NCBI GenBank assembly: GCA_033977485.1
Contig: CM066988.1
Location: 54,001,649-54,065,648, forward strand
Reading direction: 5' to 3'
Source of the DNA: Hydrangea macrophylla
Taxonomy: Eukaryota; Streptophyta; Magnoliopsida; Cornales; Hydrangeaceae
Length of the DNA stretch: 64,000 nucleotides
The position numbers were made by a program, and so were the translations under genes. The notes below the pieces were generated by a model. The model was not told the origin of the DNA. It was given only the letters and a program-made list of their open reading frames with translations, and ran no database searches. Below, in pieces: positions 47,016 through 57,899 of the stretch. The first letter of the stretch is position 1. Each line of letters opens with the position of its first letter.

Positions 47016-47678
47016 CAGGGAATGTCTTGGACACACCGATCAGTTAAACTATTTTATGAAAGGAAGACGACCTCCAGTCGCAAGAAAAAAGTAGAATCTG
47101 AGGAAAAAAAATCCCACTCCCTCACAAACCCTACAGGATTCTTATCCTCCGACCTCGCTCGGGAATGAAAAAATAGGAAAGGAAGAGTAAAACAAACAGG
47201 AGTGCAAAAGTGAAGACTTACAAAAGAAAGAAGGTAGAAGGGAGCTCGAGAAGACGAGTTGGGATATTTTTCTTCGGTACCACTCAGTAATTTCTCTCTA
47301 TGCACAACAGAAGAACTGAAAAATGGCCCAAGTGTCTCTTATATTGACTGCACAAACGGTCCAGATTATCCCAGATCCAATGGCCCCAAATGATTTCCCG
47401 CTTAAACGCCCGACAGCTGGTGTTTCGGGCTGCTAAAGTGGCACCTCAAAAGGCGTGCGCATTTAATGACTGACATGATGATTTGGTTCCTGACTAGACC
47501 AAACCCCATGTAACATGTGGTAAGTTTGATCCCGAGCTCCCGGGCTGACTAGAGCGTGATGTTAACCCGAATCACCTAATCGATCGGTCCGATACTGAGC
47601 TGTTCTCTCGAGCTACACCAATTTCCAAGCCTCATAAAATGAAGCATCAGCTTAGCCTTGGAAATGGGGGGCAACTAA
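47016..47678 (+). other. 3' internal end of Tat-type element with purine tract
   Basis: Non-coding tail leading to GGAAATGGGGGGCAACTA directly before the LTR at 47679. The G-rich run is the likely polypurine tract. Confidence 0.6.
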
Positions 47679-48126
47679 TGTGTACAAAAATATTCAGTTA
47701 AAGCTGGTCCTGCCTGCCATTTTGCCTAGTCCCGTCTGTCCTGATCAACTGGTCGAGATGATCGACACGGCTCACCTAGGCCCCAGGACGTAATATAGAA
47801 CCATCCAGACAGTTTCCTACGCCAGCTATAAGACTGATGGGATGCAAAGATAGTTTCCAAATTTGATTAGGAAACTCGCACGATTGGTGTTAATTAAGCC
47901 CAATCAGATTTGCATTGCCTTGTCAATATAGTTTCCATGTCTGAGGAGGTCTTTTGTATGTAAAAAAGTGGCCCCTTACCCCCTATCGGAGGGGATGAAT
48001 CATCTTCTACACTATACTCATCGCGACCTTGTGTAGTCAGCCCGGCCAACCTCTGGTAACTCTAGTCTATTGTTGGTTCACCAAAGCTCATCGGTTATTT
48101 CATGATGTAGTGAAGTTGCTTAGGCA
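47679..48126 (+). repeat. Partial 3' LTR of Tat-type element
   Basis: Matches 39855-40348 with scattered changes and small indels, then diverges after TTAGGCACAT. The 3' portion is missing. Confidence 0.8.
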
Positions 48127-48433
48127 CATACTATTGGGAATTTAACACGCGGAACCAAATTCCCCCAAATAAACACACACACATAAGCAGTAATTAAACA
48201 TGCACACCAAAGAAAACAACAAGTTTCTTCATGGTTCAGCCAACACCTGCCTACGCCCACACTCGAGAGACCAATTCTTTTACTATTGAGTAAAATATGA
48301 TACAAGTTACATGGATTAAATACCATAACCCAAATACAAGACCCTTGTACCCTCCTAACTCAATACCCTAAAGAACCCTCACTCTCTCACCTTAAATCGA
48401 GCGTGCGCAAAATGCTGGGAATCCCCAATCGCC
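48127..48433. other. Unassigned segment between LTR and second Tat copy
   Basis: About 300 bases with (CA)n-like starts and no coding. It separates the broken LTR from a sequence homologous to gag at 41553. It may be the end of another element and marks a rearrangement junction. Confidence 0.5.
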
Positions 48434-48936
48434 TTGAACTTTCAGAGAGGGTTAGGAAATACATCGACACCGAATAGTTCTTGAGCTCCATGTGTTTAAT
48501 CTTTACAGAAGACGAGTCCCCGAGAGCCAATCGGAAACAGGAAGGCATTGAGAAGAGCTCGAGAAAGAAGCAAAAGCAAGATCAACAGAAGGGTGGTCGA
48601 GATCAGACCCCAATCGCCTTCATAAAAATTTCCCGGCCCATTCAAGAAGTCATGGCAGTTGCCGAAGCTCAGAAACTGTACAAGAAACTGCCCAAGTTGA
48701 AGAGCTCGCCCAAGAAAAAGAATTAGGACAAGTACTATCGCTGCCATAAAGACCACAACCATGATACCACGAACTACTTCAAGTTAAAGATTTCCCTTAA
48801 AAAATTTATTGAGCAGGGTCATCTGGCTAAGTTCGTCACCAATGACAAACAATAGTGACAAAATGCCCAACTACTTGAGCAGTAACTATCCCGTGGGCGT
48901 ATCAACGTGGTCTCTAGAGGGACATCGGGAGGAGGA
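48434..48936 (+). pseudogene. gag 3' part of Tat-type element, copy 2
   Basis: Homologous to 41553-42060 (frame 48481-48726, Lys-rich, then HDTTNYFKLK). It begins abruptly, carries stops, and is cut by the Copia element at 48942. Confidence 0.8.
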
Positions 48937-49949
48937 GATTCTGTTGGGTTTGTGCCCTTAAACCATTACTATATGTATTAGACATTAGCATTTTAATATA
49001 TGGATATCAGCTTTAGATTTTATGATGTATGCTTCTTTCATGAGATGATTGTTTAATCCATAAGTATCATAGTAAGTATTTCGTGTGTGTATGAGATACA
49101 TACAATGAGATACGAATTACTATTCTTTGATACTTAAAGCTTGTCATAGTGGATGATGAGACTGGATATCTCATCAGGTATACACTGTAGCATCATTAAC
49201 TACCATTGGATGGAGTGATAAATCTCAATCACTAGAGTGTGACTCTTGGTTAGTATGCTAGTGCTTATAGTGCATTGACGGACCTGAGTTTCCTATTGAC
49301 GCTTAATGCTGTCAACAGTCAATAGGAACTTATAACTTGTATAAGGTATGTGTTCTCAATCTTGAGACGATTATGAACACAGACTGTGGATATGACTGCT
49401 TTGACTTACCAATCAGTGAGGTCTATAGAAGATCAACACCTGGGTATCTTGGGTATGTCATGTTCATAGGGTTGTGAACATATATTGTCAAGATAGAATC
49501 TACCCTCTGATTCAGAATAAGCATTCCCTTGAGAATGTCACCAAGTCGATTACTGAGTACTGCAGTCTTGTTGATAAGAGTTATCAACATGTTTGGTAAT
49601 CATGAGAGGTGAATGGGACTCAAGGATTATAAGAAGTAATCATGATTCAGGTTGACAGTAACTGTTTATCTGACTACCTGAATATGATTGCGAATGCTGA
49701 CGGTAGAGGGACATTAGTACAACATACAAGTCTAGTTATCGTTTCGGATATGTTCTTTTGCGTTAGAGTTCAGTTATCATTTTATAGTGGAGTAAACGTT
49801 AACTGATCAATCGATTAATTTGCTGATCAAAGAGTTTGGTCATGGGAGTTAATCAACTTATCTGAGCCAACAATAAAGAGCCTAGGAGGTCCCACTCTTA
49901 GGTCCGCTAGGATGCTTGGAAAGACAAATGAGGATGATGTCAAGATAGG

Positions 49950-50061
49950 TTCGATCGATCGAAGTTGTCTCGATCGATTGAAGTCTAGACAGGTTCGATC
50001 GATTGAATATGGTTCGATCGATCGAATGTTCGATCGATCGAAACCACTTCGATCGCTCGAG
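49950..50061. repeat. Palindrome array (TTCGATCGATCGAA-type x6) in the Copia 5' LTR
   Basis: Fourteen-base motifs start at 49950, 49969, 49994, 50013, 50029 and 50048 (steps 19, 25, 19, 16, 19); three are perfect palindromes. The array ends about 23 bases before the TATA box, a promoter-proximal position. Confidence 0.95.
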
Positions 50062-50083
50062 AGCTAGGTCGGTTCTGGGAATC

Positions 50084-50091
50084 TATAAATA
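50084..50091 (+). promoter_or_regulatory. TATA box of the Copia 5' LTR
   Basis: TATAAATA directly downstream of the palindrome array. The counterpart in the 3' LTR is at 60586-60593. Confidence 0.75.
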
Positions 50092-50443
50092 GGGCAGCTG
50101 TGTTCTGGAAAAGAGGTTGTTCGTCGTTTTGAACGTCAGAAGCTGCAGAAACTATTTTGGAGCCCCAAAACCTTCTGTATTCTCTCCATTAGGGTTCCCA
50201 CTAACCCTAGGCCTTCCTGCGAGCATCCATAGGAGTCATAAGAGTGAAGACCATCTAGTGGAGGCTGCTGGAAGTCAGAGATTTCAGAATTGGGTTCAAG
50301 ACAGTAAGGTATAATTCTTGTCCCCTCTTGTGCGCATCTATAGAGTTGATGGGTAGTAGATCCGGGCATGCCAATTAAGTTTTATAACTTGATTTTTCCG
50401 CTGCGCGTTTAAACTTAGAACTTAAACCGGTTTTTCCAACAAT

Positions 50444-50456
50444 TGGTATCCGAGCC
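50444..50456 (+). other. Primer binding site of the Copia element
   Basis: TGGTATCCGAGCC, a tRNA-iMet-type site with one change (A to C) from the usual TGGTATCAGAGCC. It starts two bases after the LTR end. Confidence 0.85.
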
Positions 50457-50611
50457 ACGCTCGTTTGGATCTATAGATGCATTTTTGGAACACTGTTTTG
50501 ATTTGCATGTTGATTTTAGAACTGTTTTCGAAACTGCATCGTCACAGATCTATTTCTGCAATGTTATCGCAGCAGTATACAAATCTGTGATTACATAGGA
50601 TGCAAGGCGGG

Positions 50612-50711
50612 TTCGATCGATCGAACATACTGTTCTCAAGCGATTGAACAGTCTTCGATCGATCGAAACCTTCTGGTATTCGATCGATCGAATGAAGTTA
50701 GATCGATCGAG
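50612..50711. repeat. Palindrome array in the Copia leader, first cluster (x5)
   Basis: Motifs start at 50612, 50635, 50654, 50679 and 50698 (steps 23, 19, 25, 19). Same core as in the LTR. Confidence 0.95.
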
Positions 50712-50822
50712 GCAGATACTTTGTCAGGTTCTCTATTTCACAGTTTTTAAGAGTATTGAAATTAAAAACTTTAATTTTAAAATATTCTGTAAAATTTTCA
50801 AATCATTCTGTGAAACAGAATG

Positions 50823-50890
50823 TTCAAGCGATTGAACACAGTTCAATCGATCGAAGGTTCGAGCGATCGAACGGTCTTCGATCGATCGAA
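50823..50890. repeat. Palindrome array in the Copia leader, second cluster (x4)
   Basis: Motifs start at 50823, 50842, 50858 and 50877 (steps 19, 16, 19), repeating the last part of the LTR array's step pattern. Confidence 0.95.
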
Positions 50891-51690
50891 CTGTGACAGA
50901 GAAGTAAGATGCTGTTTTAAGTTCTAATTCAGTATGTAAAGAGTTTATATACTGTGTGAATCAATTAAGTGTTTCAACAGTTACATATATTTGTTATGTA
51001 TGTATGGATGCGTGTACGACTAACCCTTTTGCAGCTAGATTAGTCGCTATCTCCCATGGCACCAAATCATTTGAATATTTGTATTTAAATTTTTTGAGAT
51101 TGGTGCATGTTGTAATTTAAGTTTGGTTTGGTTTTAAGGCATATGTAAAGGGCGCTGCGACTTCAATCCTACGAAAAGGAAAGTCGCACCGGTTTCCCTA
51201 GCCTTTTATTTTGTTGTTATTTCTATTTCTAGATAAATTGTAAACTTCGAAAGAAGCATAGGACAAATGTAATAGAATTAGAAAATCCATGAAGATGGAG
51301 CAAGGAGCCGTTATCCATGAAGATGGAGCTAGAGGCGATCAAACCAAAAGGAGGTTCTATAGAGATAGAGCCATGAGAGATAGAGGCATTGTTTGAATGC
51401 CTATATTTCATTTTAGTTTTTTGTTTTATGTGCTTGGTTTGTGATTGGCGTATAATACATTGTTGCATGCACGCAAAACAAGTTTTTTAAAATAAAATTC
51501 AAAAACCGTTTTCAACACATTAGTAAACATTAGATGTTTATGGGAAGTGTGTTGAAACAGATTTTCTCAAAAAGCAAAATCCTTTTTTACTAAAACTAGT
51601 GGGAGAGGGTCTTATTAATTACACCCACGATCTTCCATTAACGGTTCACTGTAAGATGAGTGGTGCATTCTGTGTTACCTCGTCAGGGGT

Positions 51691-51997
51691 GATCATTCCA
51701 TACGGAGGGTGCATTACTTATTGGTTACTAGATGTGAACTTCTTTTGATAGGATCAATCAGACGTGTTAGAGGGTGACCACCACACGGAGGCGCTACTTG
51801 AGACAGTTGTGATTGGATCCTAGTTAATGGTACACACTAGCCAAGCTATGGATAAGGGATCCCACACGGGGCATTATTCATAAACTTAGAGATCAAATAG
51901 GTTCGGAAGTCATAACTTGTTTTGCAAGAGTTGCACAGCGGATAAGTTATGATAAATCGAAAGATCGAACATTGATCACCACACGGAGGCTTTATTC
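51691..51997 (+). repeat. Fourfold CACACGGAGGC motif in the Copia leader
   Basis: Related blocks (GATCA/GACCA, then CCACACGGAGGC, then a TTATT or CTACTT tail) occur near 51691, 51774, 51856 and 51971. They lie within 430 bases of the gag start. Confidence 0.8.
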
Positions 51998-52119
51998 TTT
52001 CGTTTCGATATTCCGGTGACTTTGTTTTAAAATAAGAGTTTTAAAAGGATTCTTTTATTTCAAACTGTCAAATTCTGATATCCATATTTATTTTGTTTTG
52101 ATTTTTACAGTAAATCATA

Positions 52120-52732
52120 ATGTCTGGATCTGCATTTAGTCCACTTGCCACCATACTCACTCAAAACAAGTTAACTGGAAACAACTATACTGAATGGAAA
52201 CTCAACCTTGACATCGTGTTAACTGTGGAGGATCACATATATGTCCTCACCACCCCAAGCCCTGAAGAACCTGTGGCAAATGCTTCGGCAGCTGCCAGAC
52301 GCGAGTTCGACAAATGGAAGAAGTCGAATGGAATGACTCGTTGCTATATTCTGGCCTCAATGGCTGGTGTGTTGCAACACCAATTCCAATCGAATGATTC
52401 TGCTAGTGACATTATCACATCCCTGAAAAAGATGTTTGGGGAGCATGGTAGGCCTGCCAGGCAGGTAGCCATGCAAAAGATAATGAGTGCAAAGATGTCG
52501 GAAGGGACTCCAGTCAAGGAACATGTTTTAAAAATGATTAGTTATTTAAACGAGCTGGAGACCCTAGGTGCCAACATTGATGCACAGACCCAAGTTGATA
52601 TGATCCTTAATTCGCTGTCGCCTTCATTCGCTCAATTTAAACTTAACTATAATATGAATCAAATGAATTTTTTAATGAGCGAATTGATGAGTTCTCTTTT
52701 GGCAGCGGAAGGGGTGATCAAACCTGGGGTCA
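52120..52732 (+). pseudogene. gag of the Copia element, 5' part
   Basis: Starts MSGSAFSPLATILTQNKLTG and carries a UBN2-type Copia capsid domain (WKLNLDIVLT; MQKIMSAKMSEGTPVKEHV; LNSLSPSFAQFKL). The frame is intact up to the solo LTR inserted at 52733; codons after that in the frame to 52773 belong to the insert. The frame resumes at 56053 in phase. Confidence 0.9.
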
Positions 52733-55104
52733 TGTGGATACGCGAAATCGGACCACTTCTCTCTCTTGTTTGAGATTATTTTTGAAACTTGATTTGAATC
52801 AAAGAAAAGGAAAGGTCTGTTGAAAACAGATACAGAGTCGCCACTTGGTCTTTAAGGAACCAAGAAACCTAATTTGACTCACCCAAGCGGATAAGGGCAC
52901 CGGCCCTTCATAACCAAAGAACTTGGTTCGGGGTTTTGGTACGAGAGAGGAAGGAGCCTTTGTCACGACTAAAACACCCTCAACTCGCCCCGCCTTTCGA
53001 CGGACCTCAATTAGCATCCAAATAATCATCTTATACTATGTTTGGTTCAACAAATAATACTATGATAGTATATTACATCACATAAGAAACTTGAAAATGG
53101 AAGATCTAAAGGTAAGATATCATTCATAAGATCTAAGTCAAATATCATGCAATGTAAAGTGAAAGATCACACAAATAAACCTAGGAAAAATTGTCTAATC
53201 ATGTATCAAGTAATTAAGTTTCCTTAATCTAAAGGGGACATGAATGGTTATTGAAACAAATAATCAAAGAATCAAAGTATGCTTAGCAAGCTAGTATGAT
53301 GCATGTTATTCTTTGAGAAAAAGAAGATCCCTCAATCCCCGGGACGGATGAGAAAGGATGATTAGATCGAGGGGGAGCATGAACGTGTGATCAAGTTCAT
53401 TCCTTATAATCTTCTTAGATTGAGAGTTACAAAAACCCCCAAATCTTGCATGAATGTATTGTATGAACCTAAAAATGTGCAAAGGTTGTAGTGTGTTTTG
53501 TGTACATGGATTTCTAAAATGACTTAGAAGTCTAAAATGTGCATGAATGAATGGATTAAATCAACATGGGATATATACAAATGTAGTGTGAACTACTTCC
53601 TAAGATATGAGCTAATTTGGAATGCATATGAGCATCAGATCAAAGAATAAAAGTTGAAATGTGCTTGCTGTGAATAGTGGACAGACTGCTTGTATTACTT
53701 TGCAACATTATAATGGGAGGTCAAACGTGCCTAGAAAAATGTGAGAAAAATCTGAGATCATCCTTATTGTGTTTAGAAAATAACCCAAAACGCCAAAAAT
53801 CAATAGCTATCACAGATTAAGAGAAATAAATCAGAATGTACACATGACTCAGAAACAAAAGCTGCACTGTTGACTGATTTTGTATGATTTTTCATAAATC
53901 AAAGAAAAGGTTTATGATGACCCATTATATACCAAAAGTTTCCTAAGACACCCAAGTTTTATAAAAAAAATAGAAAAGATATATGTACAGTGATGAAAAT
54001 ATCCAGAATAAGTGCAAGAAGTTGGGTGAACATTCTGTGAGAACAGAGGCAGATTATGAATATGAACTTCTCACATCCAAAACAAATACTTTAACATTTC
54101 TATAATTGATGGGAAAAATTGGGGACAAACTATGATGTCTTAGGAAGATTTTCCAAGTGGTTTCATCATGATAACTCAAGTATTTAATTCAAAACAAATC
54201 TTTGAATCTGAACAGCTCACTGTTTTGGATCATTCTTGAAGAAAATGGATTTGGGTTTGAAATAGAGTTTGAGTTCTTGATTGGGGGTTTTGCAATAGAT
54301 GTTCAAAGCATGAACTTAAACTCTTGAGATGACCATGTGACCACTTAGAACCTCATCCAACCTTGAATCATCAAAGAACTCCCAATATTATTGGAGAGAG
54401 TCATTTTTATTTTGGACATAACTTCAATACATTTCAAGAACATCTTGGAAGTATTGAGGTTATGATCATCATCTATCAAACATGTTTTTGAGGTCAAGAG
54501 CTACTATCCATAAGGATTCACTCACCCCAAACTTCATGTCATCACTTAGATGATGATGAACTAGTAAGTAAATAAAGAAAATCAAAAAGAAATGAGATAA
54601 GAAGAGATGAACATATATATAATCAAAGCAAGTAAATAGCAATCAATAGATGATAATCAATGTGATTTTGGACTTGTAGCTTGGTGTTTCACTCATAGAT
54701 TTTGACATTTGGACATGGAAGTAGCTTCCTAACTCAAGAATGCTCAAGAATGGTGATTGGGGGTGTTTGGGATGTGAAGTATAAGAGAGGTAATGGAAGA
54801 ACACAAGATTAGAACTCACTTTCTATAGCAAAATAGTAGGAGGAAGCTCCTTTTCTCTCTTCTAAACCTATCTCTACCTCTCTTCTTCTCTACAACTTTT
54901 CAAGCTTTTGCACTTGGCCCCCCCCAAAATGAAGAGCAATGGAGGGTTTAAATAGGCCAATTTGGGGTGGTTTTGGGGTTTTAGAAGTACTCTCATTGGT
55001 CCCAAACAACTGTGAACATAAGACTATGTCGTTTTGACTTTCAATTAATCAAATTGGACCCCCAAAAAACATTACAAAAATGGACTCTGCGAGGGTTGAG
55101 TGCC

Positions 55105-55162
55105 GCGGCGGCACTGGGCCAGTGCCGCGGCGGCAGTGGGCCAGTGCCGCGGCAGCACTGCT
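55105..55162. repeat. GC-rich tandem repeat in the solo LTR
   Basis: Three near-copies of CAGTGCCGCGGCGGCA-type units, about 23 bp period, with strong self-complementarity. Confidence 0.8.
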
Positions 55163-55677
55163 CCTCAGACGCCCAGAAATTTACGTTTAGGCCCCCAGAG
55201 GTTCCGGTATTCGCGAAAAGGCCCTATTTTGTCCGAAATTCACAGAAAATGCGTATGAACTCCAAACTGAGATTGTGATATACCGTTGGAAAGGTAATGG
55301 AGTCTACTTTCCATAAAAAATAGTTCGGGGATGGGTCACTTTGAAAAGTTTTGCGGTATTTGCGATAAAAGCCGATTTGATCGCCTTTTTCGTCTTCAGA
55401 AATTGATAATAAACTCGTTTTAAATCCGAAAATTGTGTACGACATACCGTTGGAAAGCTATTGACCTCTAGTATCCATGAAAAATATTTGAAAATTGTTT
55501 TGGTGCCCCGATTCCAAAGTCAAATTCTGGTCAAACTGGCCAAACCTGGGATTCCCGGGAAGTTCTGGAAACCTCCGGGAGTTCCCGGGAGCCGATGTTT
55601 TCGCTCGATTTTCTTTTGGAACTTATTTTAACACTTTTCCCATGATTTAAAATGATTTTGGTGAATTCGGACGATCT

Positions 55678-55760
55678 CAGTCAAACTTGGTCAAACTTGG
55701 TCAAACCTGGTCAAACCTTGGTCAAACCTAGTCAAACCTTGGTCAAACCGGTCAACGGGG
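55678..55760. repeat. GGTCAAACC tandem repeat in the solo LTR
   Basis: About eight units of 10-11 bp (GGTCAAACYT). More GTCAAA motifs lie near 55517. Confidence 0.85.
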
Positions 55761-56047
55761 ACTTTCCGGGAGCTTCCGGGACTTCCGAGGGTCTCTGGGG
55801 GCTGACGATTTCATCCGATTTTTCTTTTAAAACTCATTTGAATACTTTTCTTACGACGTAGCATGTTTCCAGAGCTTTGGGACCAAATCCGGGAGTTTTA
55901 TGGCTTTCAGGGGCATTTTGGTCATTTTGAGCATTTTGAGAAATAGAACCAACTTCCAGGAGTCCTTTTGAGTTCTTTTTCGATCATTGTGAACCACCAA
56001 GCTATGGGTCTCTTAAATCTGATAGCCGACAAAATGGGGTGTCTACA

Positions 56048-56309
56048 GGTCAACGTTTTGAACATTGAGAAAAGCGCTTCCTCTTCCCGATCTGTGCCGA
56101 AAGGAAAGAAAGGGAAGAAGAAAGCTAGCACTGGTGGTTCAAGTGTTGGACCAGTCCCGAAGATTGCAAAATCTAAGGGAAAAGGTAAGGGCAAAGGGAA
56201 GGTGGGTGGCCAAGGCAAAGGAAAGTGTTTCCAATGCGGTGAGAAGGGCTACTGGAAGAGGAACTGTCCAGAATTCTTAGCTACAAGAGTTCAAGGTACG
56301 ATTGAATAA
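56048..56309 (+). pseudogene. gag of the Copia element, nucleocapsid part
   Basis: Continues gag in frame after the solo LTR. Lys/Gly-rich basic region, then a zinc knuckle whose His is replaced by Tyr (CFQCGEKGYWKRNC), so zinc binding is likely lost. A TAA at 56307-56309 stands in the same frame between gag and protease; it may be a decayed CAA. Confidence 0.88.
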
Positions 56310-57895
56310 CATGTGATTGAAGTAAGTTTTATAACGGATACTTCAAACACTTGGTGCATTGATTCTGGTGCGACTAACCATATCTGTAATTCATTGCAGG
56401 GGTTCAGATCAACCAGGAGGTGCAGTGATGGGGAAATCGTACTTACTCTAGGTTCTAGCGCAACCGTTTCTGCGGTTGCTATAGGAGTCGTAGTTTTAGA
56501 ATTTCTAGACAATAAAATTTTGATTTTATCAGATGTACTTTACGTCGCTTCAATGAGACGTAATTTAATTTCAGTTTCTAATTTATCGAATAATGGTTAT
56601 TCTTTTCATTTTGGAACTGAAGTTGTGATTAAAAGAAATAGTTCTTTTATATGTTCTGGTGTTAAATCAAATGGTTTGTATGTGATTACTCCCAATATTT
56701 CTAAAGACTCTTGCATGGAACTTAATAACTCAGTGGTTACTGTACCATCTAAAAGAAAGAGACCTTCCACTAATCCAACAAGGCTTTGGCATATGAGGCT
56801 TGGCCATATCAATCTAAATAGGATTGGCAGACTAGTCAAAGAAGGGATCTTAGGCGATTTGGTTCTAGAACCAATGGAAGTCTGCGAGTCTTGTTTAGAG
56901 GGTAAGATGACCAAAAGGCCCTTTCCTACAAAGGGAAATAGAACCGATGCATTGTTGGAATTAGTTCATACTGATGTGTGTGGACCAATAAATATTAGAG
57001 CAAGGGGTGGTTATGAGTATTTCTTAACATTTACTGATGACCACTCCAGGTATGGATATGTGTATCTAATGCAGCACAAGTCTGAAGCCTTTGAAAAGTT
57101 CAAAGAGTTTAGGGCTGAAGTGGAGAAGCAATTGGGCACACATATCAAGGCCATTCGATCTGATCGAGGTGTCGAATACCTCTCTAATGAGTTTATTGAT
57201 CACCTCGTACAGAATGGGATTCTGTCACAGTTGACTGCACCTGGTACGCCTCAGCAGAACGGTGTAGCGGAGAGAAGGAATCAGACTCTTTTAGACATGA
57301 CTAGGTCGATGATGAGTTACTCGGAGTTGCCATTATTCCTTTGGGGTTATGCTTTGGAAACCGCTGCGTACATACTAAATCTAGTACCAAGCAAATCTGT
57401 TCCCAGGACACCACGAGAGATGTGGATTGGGCGCAAGCCTTCTTTGGAACATCTCCGGATAGGGGGGTGTCCGGCACATGTGCTGAAAGGAAAGATGAGC
57501 AAGTTGGATTCTAGATCGGAAGTATGTTACTTCGTAGGGTATCCAAAGGGTACTTATGGATGGTATTTTTATGATCCAAGAGAGCAGAAAGTGTTTGTTA
57601 GTATGAATGCTGTTTTCTTGGAGGATGACTATATCATGAACCATAAACCTAAGGGTAGGATAGATCTTAGAGAGATAGAAGGAGAGCCCTCAGTTTAACC
57701 CGTAGTTGATAGCGATATAAATCAAGAAACTACCACTTCTTCACCCATTTCCGCACCAGTACCTCGTTGTAGTGGGAGGATTATCAGCCAGCCTGATAGA
57801 TACATGTTCTTAGGAGAAGTTTTTGAAGCTGTCTCTATAGAATTTGAATCTGATCCTGCCACATACGAAGAGGCAATGGCTGATGTAGCTCGGCT
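56310..57895 (+). pseudogene. Copia pol: protease and integrase
   Basis: Frame 56313-57698. Protease DSGA with Asp17; GAG-pre-integrase zinc site His160, His165, Cys191, Cys194; integrase core Asp221, Asp284, Glu320 (exact D-D-35-E spacing); then the Copia C-terminal block ending GWYFYDPRE. The triad is intact. A TAA at 57696-57698 interrupts the frame, which then continues in phase through a Ser/Thr-rich linker to a one-base loss and a TGG to TAG change near 57885-57900. Confidence 0.92.
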
Positions 57896-57899
57896 CATT

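Larger units (their letters stand above)
48942..50441 (+). repeat. 5' LTR of the Copia element
   Basis: 1500 bp, TGTTGGG to CCAACA, near-identical to 59444-60943. TATAAATA at 50084-50091. The frame at 50117-50314 (U5) recurs in the other LTR and is probably fortuitous. Confidence 0.95.
50457..52119 (+). other. Untranslated leader of the Copia element
   Basis: About 1.66 kb without a supported frame. It contains two further palindrome clusters and four copies of a CACACGGAGGC-type motif (51691-51997). Confidence 0.7.
52733..56047 (-). mobile_element. Solo LTR inserted in the Copia gag
   Basis: 3315 bp with TG...CA ends between GGTCA duplications (52728-52732 and 56048-56052). Read on the minus strand it begins TGTAGACACCCCATTTTGTC and ends GATTTCGCGTATCCACA, terminal sequences familiar from large plant Gypsy LTRs. 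There is no primer site, purine tract or coding domain, so it is a solo LTR or a very reduced element. Confidence 0.85.

Noticed and set aside
50117..50314. 65-codon ORF in the Copia LTR (again at 60619-60816)
   Set aside because: Conserved only because both LTRs are near-identical copies. No domain, and the other strand is open over the same stretch.
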